Shown one piece after another: positions 34,308 to 43,737 of a stretch of DNA of 64,000 nt (position 1 is its first letter; each line of letters opens with the position of its first letter). The DNA is taken from NCBI GenBank assembly GCA_028687335.1, contig JAQUAI010000001.1:186001-250000 (forward strand). The letters are read 5' to 3'. The position numbers were made by a program, and so were the translations under genes. The stretch comes from Gallionella sp. (GTDB taxonomy: Bacteria; Pseudomonadota; Gammaproteobacteria; Burkholderiales; Gallionellaceae). The notes beneath the pieces are model-generated. The model searched no databases, was not told where the DNA came from, and worked only from the letters and a program-made list of their open reading frames with translations.

Positions 34308-35702
34308 ATGCCGGTCGAAGAGGTTTCCGTTGGTCGCGGCGGCATATTTGTTGTGATCAGGGTGTATGAATATTTGCTCAAGATAAGTGGGGCGCTGCTC
34401 CCCTTGCTGGGTATATGGTATTTGCAGGCTTATCAGAGTCCGCAGATGTGTTCGGTTGAGCATGCGATGCACAATGTGGCGGTGTTGGCTGCCACGGTGC
34501 TGAGTGGTTTTGTAGCTTATGTGACTTGGCGCTGCTACCGTTATTCCGGCGAGCCTTTCCTGCGCTGGTTGACGCTGGGTTTTCTCGGCTTCACCATTAT
34601 TTACGCGCCTCACGGTTTATTCACCAGTATTTCGGACACGCATATGGCGCTGTTCCTGCTTTATGGACCAACATCACGTGTCGTCATGGGGGTGTTGCTA
34701 TTCATCGGTTTGCTGAGTTATGGCCGCCGCCGGGATGTGCAGTCGGAGCGCGATAGGCATGGGCGTTGGTGGCTATGGGGGGCATTCTTTCTTGCTATTG
34801 ATGTCGCCGTTGCGGTGGTGGCTGAGACTAGCTTGCTCAAGTTGCTGAATTGGCGCATCTGGCTGGAAATGAGTGCCTTGGTTGTTTCAATCAGCGGGGT
34901 TCTGATCGTGCTGGCGCGCCATCGTTCATTGCCGTTGATGATGACTTATGCGCTCTCGCTTGCCCTGTTTGCCCAGTCTTCTATTTCCTTCCTGCTGGCC
35001 ACGCCATGGAATCATCAATGGTGGTATGCGCATGCGGTATTCGCGGTGGGTTTTTTCTTTTTGAGCTACGGTGTGGTGCGGGCGTTTCTGACTACGGGTG
35101 CGTTCTCGACTGTGTTTAGTGCGGAAGAGCTGATGTCTAGGCTGCGCATTGAGAAAAATAACACGGAAGAGGCGTTGCGCCAGTTACAGGTGGCGAATAG
35201 CGAGCTGGCCTTGATGGCTTCGACTGATTCATTGACCGGGGCCAGCAGTCGCCGACATTTTCTTGCGACAGTCGGACTCGAATTGAGCCGAGCCGCGCGC
35301 AATGGGTTGCCGCTTTCACTGTTGGCGCTGGACATCGACAATTTTAAATCGGTGAACGATAAATATGGACATCAAGCGGGCGATGCGGTGCTTAGATACC
35401 TAGCGGAGTCGGTTAGGGATGCGCTGCGGCCACATGATGTATTCGGTCGGGTCGGTGGGGAGGAGTTCATGATCCTGCTACCAGATACCTCGAAGGGAGC
35501 GGCTTCGGTGCTGGCCGAGCGTATTCGCAGCAGGGTGGAAAGTATGGCGATCCCTTTTGTGGATGGTGTATTACGCGTGACCGTGAGCATCGGTGTCGCG
35601 GAATTTGGCATCGATGGAGAGATGCAGGACGAAGTGTTTAAGGTTGCCGATGATCGTCTGTACCGCGCCAAGCACGCGGGAAGGAATCTGGTCGTTTCCT
35701 GA
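34308..35702 (+). CDS. Membrane diguanylate cyclase (multi-TM sensor + GGDEF)
   Basis: A 464-residue protein with about seven to eight membrane helices in residues ~20-275 (an uncharacterised MASE-like sensor), a short coiled coil (EKNNTEEALRQLQVANSELALM) and a GGDEF domain. STDSLTGASSRRHF, LDIDNFKSVNDKYGHQAGD and the active loop GRVGGEEF are intact, so cyclic di-GMP synthesis is expected. The ATG at 34308 has GGAGGAG four bases upstream and is preferred over an ATG eleven codons earlier. It is the first intact core-like gene after the accessory region. Confidence 0.88.
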   Translation: MPVEEVSVGRGGIFVVIRVYEYLLKISGALLPLLGIWYLQAYQSPQMCSVEHAMHNVAVLAATVLSGFVAYVTWRCYRYSGEPFLRWLTLGFLGFTIIYAPHGLFTSISDTHMALFLLYGPTSRVVMGVLLFIGLLSYGRRRDVQSERDRHGRWWLWGAFFLAIDVAVAVVAETSLLKLLNWRIWLEMSALVVSISGVLIVLARHRSLPLMMTYALSLALFAQSSISFLLATPWNHQWWYAHAVFAVGFFFLSYGVVRAFLTTGAFSTVFSAEELMSRLRIEKNNTEEALRQLQVANSELALMASTDSLTGASSRRHFLATVGLELSRAARNGLPLSLLALDIDNFKSVNDKYGHQAGDAVLRYLAESVRDALRPHDVFGRVGGEEFMILLPDTSKGAASVLAERIRSRVESMAIPFVDGVLRVTVSIGVAEFGIDGEMQDEVFKVADDRLYRAKHAGRNLVVS

Positions 35703-35788
35703 TTGAAACAATAGGCGAAACTGTGCCAGTGTTGTTGCAAGTGTTGCAAAAGCTGAGAAGCGAATAAAAGACCTCAAAAATCCTGCCG

Positions 35789-35815
35789 GGGAAACCTATT
35801 TTCCCGCCGATTTTT
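35789..35815 (+). terminator. Rho-independent terminator after the diguanylate cyclase gene
   Basis: GGGAAA and TTTCCC form a 6-bp stem with a CCTAT loop, followed by GCCGATTTTTAT. It lies between convergent genes and overlaps the stop of the opposite gene. Confidence 0.5.
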
Positions 35816-37160
35816 ATCTCCGTCTTTTCCACCACAAATAACCGCCCATTCCCGCGAGCAGTAGCGGTAAGCCGAGTAACGCGCTGAAGCTGATGGCTGT
35901 GAGTTGGGCGGTGCTCAGTACTAGGTTGATGTCTTTCGCGGCGCGGGGTTGGATGGTGATAAGGCCGTCTTCGCTGGCAAGCCAGTTGACCATGTTTACG
36001 CCGAGATCAATGTTGCCGCCATTGCCGGCAAAGCTGTTGGCGAGGAAGGCGCCATTGCCGACCACGACGATGCGTTGTTCGCGGTCATTGATGTTGCGTT
36101 GCAGGGCAACGGCGATGACGGCGGGGCCTTGTGTGTCGTGTTGAGGGTCAAATCGCAGCGGAGCTTTGTTCGGATGGCGGCTCACCCAGCCGCGTGCGGC
36201 GACTTCGACGAGGACGTGATGTTGCCATTCGGGATTTTCATTCCACGAGATAGGGCGCGCTTCGGGGAATGCGGTGATGAGGTTGAAGTTGCGCGTGATG
36301 GCGTGCGGCGGATAGGCCGCACCTAGCGCCCATGTGGCGGGGGCGTTCATTTCGGCGGCGGCTGGGTCGATAACGATGCCGGGCGGTAATTGCAGGTCGA
36401 GTTTTTCAGCGAGGCGTTCTAGTCCGTGCAGCGGTTCGGCATCTACCAGCCAGAGCAGGTTGCCGCCGCGATCAATGTGACGCAGGAGTTTGTCCACTTC
36501 GCCCGGCAGCAGGTCAACTTGGGGTTGGGTGATGACCAGCATGCTGGCATTGTTTGGCACTTCTGGTGCCAAAGCTAAATTTAAATTGTTGATACGGAAG
36601 CCGTTGGCTTTGAGTTTTGCGCCAAACAGGCTGCCGAGCTCGTGGTTGGCGTTGCCGTCGAGTTTGCGTTCGCCATGGCCATCCAGATACATCACCACTT
36701 GTTCGCGGGTATGCGCTAAGCGCAGCAGGGTGCCGGTGAGGATGGATTCGTTCAATTGCGTCAGGTGTTCGCTGCGCCCGGCATAACTCACCACCATTTC
36801 GCCGTTGAGCTGGATATTGGCTGCGCGTGCTTTGGCTTCTTCTTTGGTGGGGTCGATGAAGACGATGCGGATGTCGCTTTTGTAACGCTGATAGAGCGAA
36901 ATGAAATCGCGAATGATTTTGCGGATGTCGCCTAGGCGGGCGTCTTGTTCGGTGGCGTATACGGTAATTTCGACAGGGCCTTGCAGTTGCTTGAGTACGT
37001 TAACGCTAACCGGCTCCAAGCTATTCAGGGCGTTTTGGGTCAGGTCGCGTTGCAGCACATGGCGCGTGGCGAGTTGTCCCAGGCCAATGGCAATGGCCAG
37101 CGTTAATGCGGTGAGCAGCAGATTGCGCAGGGCGGGCGAGGTGAGTAGTTTGCGCAGCAT
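35814..37160 (-). CDS. GldG-like ABC transporter auxiliary protein
   Basis: A 448-residue protein with an N-terminal membrane helix (~12-32), a large extracytoplasmic part (~35-415) and a C-terminal helix (~418-440) ending in WWKRRR. The periplasmic region has the GldG/ABC_transp_aux pattern (VNVLKQLQGPVEITVYATEQD, FIDPTKEEAKARA, YLDGHGERKLDG, LLWLVDAEP). It follows the permease gene by 3 nt, so it completes a three-gene ABC module. The substrate is unknown; gliding motility is not implied. Confidence 0.85.
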   Translation of the reverse strand: MLRKLLTSPALRNLLLTALTLAIAIGLGQLATRHVLQRDLTQNALNSLEPVSVNVLKQLQGPVEITVYATEQDARLGDIRKIIRDFISLYQRYKSDIRIVFIDPTKEEAKARAANIQLNGEMVVSYAGRSEHLTQLNESILTGTLLRLAHTREQVVMYLDGHGERKLDGNANHELGSLFGAKLKANGFRINNLNLALAPEVPNNASMLVITQPQVDLLPGEVDKLLRHIDRGGNLLWLVDAEPLHGLERLAEKLDLQLPPGIVIDPAAAEMNAPATWALGAAYPPHAITRNFNLITAFPEARPISWNENPEWQHHVLVEVAARGWVSRHPNKAPLRFDPQHDTQGPAVIAVALQRNINDREQRIVVVGNGAFLANSFAGNGGNIDLGVNMVNWLASEDGLITIQPRAAKDINLVLSTAQLTAISFSALLGLPLLLAGMGGYLWWKRRR

Positions 37161-37163
37161 GGC

Positions 37164-37907
37164 TTATCCGTAACGGCGATTGTTTTCGATGCGGCGCATC
37201 GTCAGCAGCAGAAATACAGTGCTGAATAAAATGAAAAATATGACATCGGCAGAGTTGATCAGGCCGCTGTTGAAATTTTGAAAGTGATGCAGTGGCGAGA
37301 TGGCATGCCAAGGCGAATTGGGGGCGGTCGCTACCATGTCGGCCAGCCATAGCCCGGCGAGTAAAGCCAGCGCACCGATGGCGGCAATGACGGGCTGCAC
37401 GGTGAGCGACGAAATATAGAGGCCGAGCGCGACGTAGCTGCCAGTGAGTAGCAACAGGCCGAGCCAATTGGCTGCGAGCAAACCGTGATCGAGCGGCGAA
37501 CCCAGCGCAAGGGTGTAAAGCATGAGCGGGACGGTGGCGGTGAGCATGATCAGAAAAATCAGCAGTCCGGCAAATTTACCTAGCACGATGTCGCGGCTGG
37601 CAATGGGCGATGAGAGCAGCAGGGAAAATGTTTGGTTGCGTCGCTCTTCGGCAATCAGGCGCATGGTGAACATCGGGACTAGCATCATCAGCAGTAAGGC
37701 GGCGGTGTTGAATAGCGGTGCAGCAATGCTGACGGTGACTCCGGGTGGGTTGGCAAGTTGCGCCAATTGTGGCTGCACATCGAGAAAGGCTTCCAGCATG
37801 GCGAGGAAAAACCAAGCGAGGATGAATTGCAGTGCAGCAAGGAAAAACCAAGTCGAAGGGGTGACGAACAGGCTGCGCAATTCGCGCAGGGCGAGCAGCT
37901 TAATCAT
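37164..37907 (-). CDS. ABC-2 type permease
   Basis: A 247-residue inner-membrane protein with about six membrane helices. The N-terminus RELRSLFVTPSTWFFLA and the motif MRLIAEERRNQTFSLLLSSPI are typical of ABC-2 permeases of the GldF/NosY type. It overlaps the ATPase gene stop by 4 nt. It should pair with the ATPase to form the transporter core. Confidence 0.88.
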   Translation of the reverse strand: MIKLLALRELRSLFVTPSTWFFLAALQFILAWFFLAMLEAFLDVQPQLAQLANPPGVTVSIAAPLFNTAALLLMMLVPMFTMRLIAEERRNQTFSLLLSSPIASRDIVLGKFAGLLIFLIMLTATVPLMLYTLALGSPLDHGLLAANWLGLLLLTGSYVALGLYISSLTVQPVIAAIGALALLAGLWLADMVATAPNSPWHAISPLHHFQNFNSGLINSADVIFFILFSTVFLLLTMRRIENNRRYG

Positions 37908-38650
37908 GGCTGTGTCTCCGTGATGCGGATGAAGTTGTCTTCAAGGTGGCCGGGTTCGCCGCCGTAACTCGCCAGCGCCGCCGTGGTGTCGCCGTAGATG
38001 AGTTTGCCTTCTTGCATGATTTGCACGCGGTCGCAGATGCTTTCCACTTCGCCCATCAAGTGGGTGGAGAGAATCACGCTGCTATGGTTGCCGAGTTCGC
38101 GGATCAGGCTGCGGATGTCGCGTATTTGCGCTGGGTCGAGGCCGACGGTGGGTTCGTCCAGCACGATCACATCCGGTGCGTGAATGATGGCTTGCGCGAT
38201 GCCGACGCGCTGTTGGTAGCCCTTGGATAAGGTGCCGATATTTTTTCGGCTGACCGCTTCCAGTCCGCAACGTTGCTTGGTTTGCGCCAGCGCAGTTGCG
38301 ACATCAGACTGTTTCATACCGCGCAGGCGCGCGGCAAAAGTCAGGTAATCGTCCACGCTGAGCTCGCGGTACAGCGGTGGAATTTCTGGCAAATAACCGA
38401 TACGCGCTTTGGCCAACGTTGGCTGGCGCAACAGGTCGATGCCGCAGATGGTGATTTCGCCGCTTTCCGGCAGCAGGCAGCCGGTCAACATCTGCATCGT
38501 GGTGCTTTTGCCCGCACCGTTGTGGCCGAGTAGGCCGAGCACTTCGCCGCGCCGTAATTCCAGCGAGACTTCATGGACGATGACGCGCTTGCCGAAGCGG
38601 CGTGTCAGCTTGTGTGCGGAGAGGGTGGTTTCGGGCAGTTGATCAGACAA
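37904..38650 (-). CDS. ABC transporter ATP-binding protein
   Basis: An ATPase with Walker A GHNGAGKST, the signature LSKGYQQRVGIAQA, Walker B VIVLDEPTVGLD and the H-loop STHLMGE. It energises the ABC-2 permease. The start is uncertain: I use the TTG giving LSDQLPETTLSAHKL (248 residues, near family size). An in-frame ATG about 20 codons upstream would run into the region just before the divergent TPR gene. First gene of the three-gene unit. Confidence 0.85.
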   Translation of the reverse strand: MSDQLPETTLSAHKLTRRFGKRVIVHEVSLELRRGEVLGLLGHNGAGKSTTMQMLTGCLLPESGEITICGIDLLRQPTLAKARIGYLPEIPPLYRELSVDDYLTFAARLRGMKQSDVATALAQTKQRCGLEAVSRKNIGTLSKGYQQRVGIAQAIIHAPDVIVLDEPTVGLDPAQIRDIRSLIRELGNHSSVILSTHLMGEVESICDRVQIMQEGKLIYGDTTAALASYGGEPGHLEDNFIRITETQP

Positions 38651-38725
38651 GATGGCGGCGGTTGAGAGTTGTGAGCGGGAGCGAATATAACCTAATATGT
38701 GCGCCCGCATCAAAACGGCATCATT

Positions 38726-40447
38726 ATGAAACCGCTAGGCTATTCCCTTATTGTCAGTCTGCTGCTGTCGGCCTGTGCACAGACTTCGCCCAAAGTTGAA
38801 TCGCAAGCACCTGTTGCGCCCGCGCCTGCCGTTGCGGCGCAGCTGGTGTTGCCAAATATCGAGCTAACCGATGCCTTGCTGTATGAGATTTTGCTGACCG
38901 ATATCGCCAGCCAGCGCGGACATAAAGCCTTGGCGGCAGAAGGTAGTGCGGATCTGACGAGCAAGACGCGCGACCCACGCATTGCTAAGCGTGCCGCACA
39001 ACTGGCTTTGGAGTCGGGTGATATGAACAAAGCGGTAGTGGCGTTGCGTCAGTGGCGCGAGTTGGAACCAACTTCGCCGTTGGCGGGGCGCATGCTAGCC
39101 ACGATTCTGCTACGCGGCGGCAAGCTCGACGAAGCTCAAGCCGAATTGGCGCTGGTGTTGCAGGGCAGTGAAGATCAGGGCGGCGCGCGTTTCGTGCAGT
39201 TGTTCCAGCTAGTTGCGGGCTATCCCGATAAAACGGCAGTGCTTAAGTTGATGCGCAATTTGACCGAGCCCTATTCTCAGGTGGCGGAAGCGCGTTGGGC
39301 ATTGGCGCAAACGGCGGTGCTGGCAAACGATAATGCGCTGGGTTTGAGCGAAGTTAAGGCGGCGCGCGGACTGAATCCTGAATGGGATATGGCGGTTTCT
39401 CTGGAAGCACAGCTGTTGCTTAAAACCGAGCCCAAGCAAGCGTTGGAGTTGTTGCAGCGCTATCTGGAACGCCACGCTGACGCGCGCGATATTCGTTTGC
39501 AGTACGCCCGCGCATTGCTGGAGCAAAAACAATATCAGGCGGCACGCGAGCAGTTCCAACGTTTGTCCAAAGAAAATCCGGAAAGTGCCGAGCTGGCTTT
39601 TGCGATTGCGCTGATCTCATTGCAAATGAATGATCTGAAAGGTGCTGAAACACAATTGCAGGAAGCCTTGAGCAAAGGCAATCAAAATCAGGATGCTGTG
39701 CGTTATTACCTCGCGCAACTGAGCGAGGCGAAGGAAAATTCGGCGGAAGCTATTGCGCGTTACCGCGAAGTGCAAGGGGGCGAGCATTATTTCCCCTCGC
39801 GTCTGCGCGTGGCGCATTTATTGGCGAAGTCGGACAAGTTGGACGAAGCACAGCGCGTATTGCACGAAACAGAGGCGGCGAACAATCAGCAGCGTGCGCA
39901 ACTGGTGATGTACGAAGCCCAGCTGTTGCGCGAGGCGATGCGCGCTGAAGAGGGCTATCAGGTTTTGCAGCAAGGATTGCTCAAGCTGCCAAATCACACT
40001 GACCTGCTTTACGAAACCGCAATGGCCGCCGACAAGCTCGAAAAGTACGAGGCGGCAGAGCAATTGCTGCGCAAGCTGATGCAATTGAAGCCGGATCATG
40101 CGCATGCGTATAACGCCCTGGGATACAGCTTTTTGGCGCGCAATGTGCGCATTGAAGAGGGTGTTCAATTGGTGGAGAAAGCATTGCAACTTGCGCCGAA
40201 CGATATTGCCATTATGGATAGCGTGGGATGGGGATATTTCCGTAGTGGCAAGTTGGATGACAGCATTGCTATGTTGCGCAAAGCATATGCGAGCAACCCT
40301 GACCCTGAAATTGCTACACATTTGGCTGAAGTGCTGTGGGCAAAGGGTGATAAAGAGGAAGCCAATAAACTCTTGCGGGATAGCTTGAAGGCCAATCCCG
40401 ATAATGCTTTGTTACAGGCGACCATCAAAAAATTGGCGGGGCAGTGA
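38726..40447 (+). CDS. TPR-repeat lipoprotein
   Basis: A 573-residue lipoprotein. The signal MKPLGYSLIVSLLLSAC ends in a lipobox with Cys17. The rest is Ala/Leu/Glu-rich helical hairpins of TPR type (for example AHAYNALGYSFLARNVRIEEGVQLVEKAL), about twelve repeats. It sits directly before lolB, the usual betaproteobacterial order, so a role in envelope assembly is plausible. The ATG beginning the signal peptide is used. Confidence 0.88.
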   Translation: MKPLGYSLIVSLLLSACAQTSPKVESQAPVAPAPAVAAQLVLPNIELTDALLYEILLTDIASQRGHKALAAEGSADLTSKTRDPRIAKRAAQLALESGDMNKAVVALRQWRELEPTSPLAGRMLATILLRGGKLDEAQAELALVLQGSEDQGGARFVQLFQLVAGYPDKTAVLKLMRNLTEPYSQVAEARWALAQTAVLANDNALGLSEVKAARGLNPEWDMAVSLEAQLLLKTEPKQALELLQRYLERHADARDIRLQYARALLEQKQYQAAREQFQRLSKENPESAELAFAIALISLQMNDLKGAETQLQEALSKGNQNQDAVRYYLAQLSEAKENSAEAIARYREVQGGEHYFPSRLRVAHLLAKSDKLDEAQRVLHETEAANNQQRAQLVMYEAQLLREAMRAEEGYQVLQQGLLKLPNHTDLLYETAMAADKLEKYEAAEQLLRKLMQLKPDHAHAYNALGYSFLARNVRIEEGVQLVEKALQLAPNDIAIMDSVGWGYFRSGKLDDSIAMLRKAYASNPDPEIATHLAEVLWAKGDKEEANKLLRDSLKANPDNALLQATIKKLAGQ

Positions 40448-40464
40448 TTCTTACGGTGGGCAGC

Positions 40465-41046
40465 ATGACACGAGGCGGTATCGCCTTTGTTTTGAGTGCG
40501 TTGCTTGCGGGGTGTGCTGTACTGCCAACAACCTCATCCCCTAGCGCGCCCGTCGTGCGCCCTGCGCAATCCGCATCGCTTGATTTTAGTTTTAATGGCC
40601 GTATTGCCATCACACGCCGTGAGCAGAAGCAGTCGGCTGGTCTGCACTGGCTGCATAGCACGCAAAAAGATGCCCTGTCTTTGTTGGCGCCACTGGGGCA
40701 AACGGTTGCGCGGATCGAGCGCGACGCGACGCGAGCCACGCTACAACAACAGGGCAAGCGTTATGAAGCGCCAGATGTGGAGGCGCTGATGATGCAAGTG
40801 CTGGGTTGGCATCTGCCGTTGGGCGGCTTGAATCATTGGGTGTTGGGCTTACCTTCGGCGACGGAAATAGAATCGCAGGAACGCGATGCACAGGGGCGTT
40901 TGTTATTGTTGCGGCAGGAAGGTTGGGAGATTCGTTATCTGCGTTATGCCGACGAGTCGGCGGCCAGCTTGCCCGTCAAGCTGGAATTGAAGCGCGAGGA
41001 TTTGAGCGTGATTTTGATTATCGATGAATGGGAGGCAGTGTCGTGA
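40465..41046 (+). CDS. lolB: Outer-membrane lipoprotein receptor LolB
   Basis: A 193-residue lipoprotein (lipobox LLAGC) that receives lipoproteins from LolA and inserts them in the outer membrane. SLDFSFNGRIAITRREQKQSAGLHW matches the LolB fold start; WHLPLGGLNHWVLGLP contains the typical PLxxLxxWxxG motif. I use the ATG at 40465 (after GGTGGG); a GTG 7 codons earlier overlaps the TPR gene stop. The ispE GTG overlaps its end by 4 nt. Confidence 0.9.
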   Translation: MTRGGIAFVLSALLAGCAVLPTTSSPSAPVVRPAQSASLDFSFNGRIAITRREQKQSAGLHWLHSTQKDALSLLAPLGQTVARIERDATRATLQQQGKRYEAPDVEALMMQVLGWHLPLGGLNHWVLGLPSATEIESQERDAQGRLLLLRQEGWEIRYLRYADESAASLPVKLELKREDLSVILIIDEWEAVS

Positions 41047-41891
41047 ATCAGCGTATTAGCTGCCCAGCACCAGCCAAACTCAATTTATTTTTGCATGTGA
41101 TCGGTCGCAGGGCGGACGGTTACCACTTGTTGCAGACGCTGTTTCGCTTTATTGATCTGCACGATACCCTGCACTTTATGCGGCGTGACGACGGGCAGAT
41201 ACGTCGCGTCAATACGATTGCGGGAGTTGATGCCGAGCAGGATTTATGTGTGCGTGCCGCGCGTTTGTTGCAACGCGAGACCGGTTGCAAATTCGGTGTG
41301 GACATTGAGGTTGAAAAACGCATTCCCATGGGCGGCGGTTTAGGCGGCGGGAGTTCCGATGCCGCAACGACGCTGCTGGCACTTAATCGTATGTGGTCGC
41401 TGGGTTTGTCGCGCCAACGGTTGATGGACTTGGGCTTGCAATTGGGGGCGGATGTTCCAGTGTTTGTATTCGGGGAAAATGCGTTTGCTGAAGGGGTGGG
41501 CGAGGCTTTACAGGCGTATTCACTACCTCCGGCTTGGTATGTTGTGCTATTTCCGCCTGTGCAAGTTCCTACCGCTAAAATTTTTACGCATCCAGAATTG
41601 ACACGCGACACGGTTTCTATCACAATGCGCGCCCTCTGTGACCCGAGGGCAGCGTTGCATAACGATTTGCAGCCAGTTGCGTGCAGTCTGTACCCGGAAG
41701 TAGCGCGGCACATCGACAGTTTGCGGCAGTTTGGCGCGGCGATGATGACAGGCTCTGGTGCATGTGTATTTGCACCATTTGCGAGCAAAGTTGAAGCAGA
41801 GGAAGTGTTGCGAAAATTGCCGCAGGATATGCGCGGTATCGTGGCACAAGGTTTGGACAGTCACCCGTTGCATGATTGGGTCGCTGAGTAG
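41043..41891 (+). CDS. ispE: 4-diphosphocytidyl-2-C-methyl-D-erythritol kinase
   Basis: A 282-residue GHMP kinase of the MEP isoprenoid pathway. PAPAKLNLFLHV is the substrate region, PMGGGLGGGSSDAATTL the ATP loop and TGSGACVF motif 3. The start is GTG with GGAGG eight bases upstream, overlapping the lolB stop; an earlier in-frame start lies inside the ribosome site. The lolB-ispE-tRNA-prs order is conserved in many betaproteobacteria. Confidence 0.95.
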   Translation: MNQRISCPAPAKLNLFLHVIGRRADGYHLLQTLFRFIDLHDTLHFMRRDDGQIRRVNTIAGVDAEQDLCVRAARLLQRETGCKFGVDIEVEKRIPMGGGLGGGSSDAATTLLALNRMWSLGLSRQRLMDLGLQLGADVPVFVFGENAFAEGVGEALQAYSLPPAWYVVLFPPVQVPTAKIFTHPELTRDTVSITMRALCDPRAALHNDLQPVACSLYPEVARHIDSLRQFGAAMMTGSGACVFAPFASKVEAEEVLRKLPQDMRGIVAQGLDSHPLHDWVAE

Positions 41892-41898
41892 GTTCTGA

Positions 41899-41973
41899 TG
41901 GGGAGTCGCCAAGTGGTAAGGCACCGGATTTTGATTCCGGCATTCGTAGGTTCGATCCCTACCTCCCCAGCCA
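41899..41973 (+). tRNA. tRNA-Gln (anticodon TTG)
   Basis: A 75-nt tRNA. The acceptor stem TGGGGAG/CTCCCCA is perfect, followed by discriminator G and an encoded CCA. The anticodon stem is CCGGA/TCCGG with the loop TTTTGAT, which gives TTG at 41931-41933. The T-arm GTAGG-TTCGATC-CCTAC is standard. Confidence 0.98.
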
Positions 41974-41980
41974 AATATTC

Positions 41981-41999
41981 GGGCGCGTGCCCTTTTTTT
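41981..41999 (+). terminator. Terminator-like hairpin after tRNA-Gln
   Basis: GGGC-GCGT-GCCC followed by seven T. The stem is short but the T-run is good. It would separate the tRNA from prs or attenuate read-through into it. Confidence 0.6.
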
Positions 42000-42018
42000 A
42001 TTTTATGAGAGGTTGCAC

Positions 42019-42969
42019 GTGGCTCACGACAGCTTAATGGTGTTCACCGGCAATGCCAATCCCAAGCTGGCAGAGGCTGTAGCCAAGCATCTCTCGATTT
42101 CCATTGGTCGTGCCAGCGTTGGTCGGTTTTCCGACGGCGAAGTGATGGTCGAGCTGTTGGAAAACGTACGCGGTAAAGATGTTTTTGTACTGCAATCTAC
42201 CTGCGCACCGACCAACGATAATTTGATGGAAGTGATGGTCATGGTTGACGCGCTGAAGCGCGCTTCTGCCGGTCGTATCACTGCCGCGATGCCTTACTTT
42301 GGCTACGCGCGCCAAGATCGTCGTCCGCGTTCCGCACGTGTGGCGATTACCGCCAAAGTGGTTGCAGATATGCTGTCGAGCGCGGGCGTTGACCGTCTGT
42401 TGACGATGGATTTGCACTCCGATCAAATTCAGGGTTTCTTCGATATTCCAGTGGATAACATCTACGCCAGCCCGATTTTGTTGTCGGACGTGTGGAAGCA
42501 TGACTACCCCAATCTGATCGTGGTGTCGCCGGACGTGGGTGGCGTAGTGCGTGCCCGTGCTTTGGCTAAACAATTAGATGCTGATCTGGCGATTATCGAC
42601 AAACGTCGTCCTAAGCCGAATGTGGCTAAGGTGATGAATATCATCGGCGACGTGGTTGGCCGTACTTGCATCATCATGGATGACATGGTGGATACCGCCA
42701 ATACGCTGTGCGAAGCCGCCAATGCTTTGAAAGAGCGCGGTGCTTCGCGTGTGCTGGCCTACTGTACGCATCCGGTGTTGTCCGGTCCGGCAATCGAGCG
42801 CATTAGCAATTCTGCGCTAGACGAATTGGTTGTGACCGACACCATCCCGCTGAGCCAAGCGGCCAAGGATTGCGGTCGTATCCGTCAATTGAGTACGGCA
42901 GAGTTGCTGGCGGAAACGATACGCCGCATCAATAACGAAGAATCGGTGAGCTCACTGTTTGCCGAGTAA
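42019..42969 (+). CDS. prs: Ribose-phosphate pyrophosphokinase
   Basis: A 316-residue enzyme that makes PRPP from ribose-5-phosphate and ATP for nucleotide, His and Trp synthesis. [19 protein letters not shown] is the N-terminus, [19 protein letters not shown] the ATP flexible-loop region and [10 protein letters not shown] the PRPP site. The GTG start is six bases after GAGAGG; a TTG two codons earlier is possible. Cytosolic hexamer in the family. Confidence 0.96.
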   Translation: MAHDSLMVFTGNANPKLAEAVAKHLSISIGRASVGRFSDGEVMVELLENVRGKDVFVLQSTCAPTNDNLMEVMVMVDALKRASAGRITAAMPYFGYARQDRRPRSARVAITAKVVADMLSSAGVDRLLTMDLHSDQIQGFFDIPVDNIYASPILLSDVWKHDYPNLIVVSPDVGGVVRARALAKQLDADLAIIDKRRPKPNVAKVMNIIGDVVGRTCIIMDDMVDTANTLCEAANALKERGASRVLAYCTHPVLSGPAIERISNSALDELVVTDTIPLSQAAKDCGRIRQLSTAELLAETIRRINNEESVSSLFAE

Positions 42970-43047
42970 GAATGAGCACCGACCATGGGGGTCGATGCAA
43001 AGTGAGAGTTGTCTGGTCGCGGACGATTCTGTTTTTGGAGAAGTGAA

Positions 43048-43671
43048 ATGACTATCGAAATTATTGCAACAACCCGCAAAGCGCAAGGTACGGGTGCGAG
43101 CCGCCGTCTGCGTCATGCTGGCCGCGTGCCTGGCATCGTTTATGGCTCCGGTGAAGCCGTTATGATCGAAATGGATCAAAATGACATGTACTACAAGCTG
43201 CGCTCCGAAGCGTTCCACGCTTCCGTGCTGAGCCTGAATCTGGATGGCAAGAAAGAGTCCGTGATGCTGCGCGCTTTCGTCATGCACCCGTTCCGTCAAC
43301 AAGTTCAGCATATCGACTTTCAGCGCGTTGACGCAACCCATAAGATCCACATCAAAGTGCCGTTGCACTTCCTGAATGAAGAAGTTGCCCCAGGCGTGAA
43401 GACCGGCGGCGGTAAGATCAGCCACGTGATGCATGAGCTGGAAGTAAGCTGCCTGCCGAAAGATTTGCCTGCGCACATCGACGTTGATCTGGGCAAGCTG
43501 GAATTGGGCCACTCTATTCATGTTGCCGATTTGAAGTTGCCTAAGGGCGTTGAAGTCGCCGCTCACGGTGGTCATACTGCTGAAGCCGTGGTTGCAACCG
43601 TACAAGTGCCGCGTGGCGCAATCGAAGCAGCCGCAGCCGCTGCCGAAGAAACCGCACCAGCCAAGAAGTAA
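43048..43671 (+). CDS. rplY: 50S ribosomal protein L25 (CTC/TL5 form)
   Basis: A 207-residue 5S rRNA-binding protein. The N-terminal L25 domain (TRKAQGTGASRRLRHAGRVPGIVYG) is followed by the beta-rich TL5 C-terminal domain (VPLHFLNEEVAPGVKTGGG), so it is the long form rather than the ~94-residue E. coli type. It ends in an Ala/Glu-rich tail. GGAG lies seven bases before the ATG. Confidence 0.95.
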   Translation: MTIEIIATTRKAQGTGASRRLRHAGRVPGIVYGSGEAVMIEMDQNDMYYKLRSEAFHASVLSLNLDGKKESVMLRAFVMHPFRQQVQHIDFQRVDATHKIHIKVPLHFLNEEVAPGVKTGGGKISHVMHELEVSCLPKDLPAHIDVDLGKLELGHSIHVADLKLPKGVEVAAHGGHTAEAVVATVQVPRGAIEAAAAAAEETAPAKK

Positions 43672-43691
43672 GTCGGGGTTTAAACCGATGC

Positions 43692-43728
43692 AACCCGCCA
43701 CTGCTGATTTCGGCATGGCGGGTTTTTA
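43692..43728 (+). terminator. Rho-independent terminator after rplY
   Basis: AACCCGCCA and TGGCGGGTT form a perfect 9-bp stem with a 15-nt loop, then TTTAATTTTA. It lies just before the pth ATG, so pth may depend on read-through or its own promoter. Confidence 0.75.
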
Positions 43729-43737
43729 ATTTTAAAT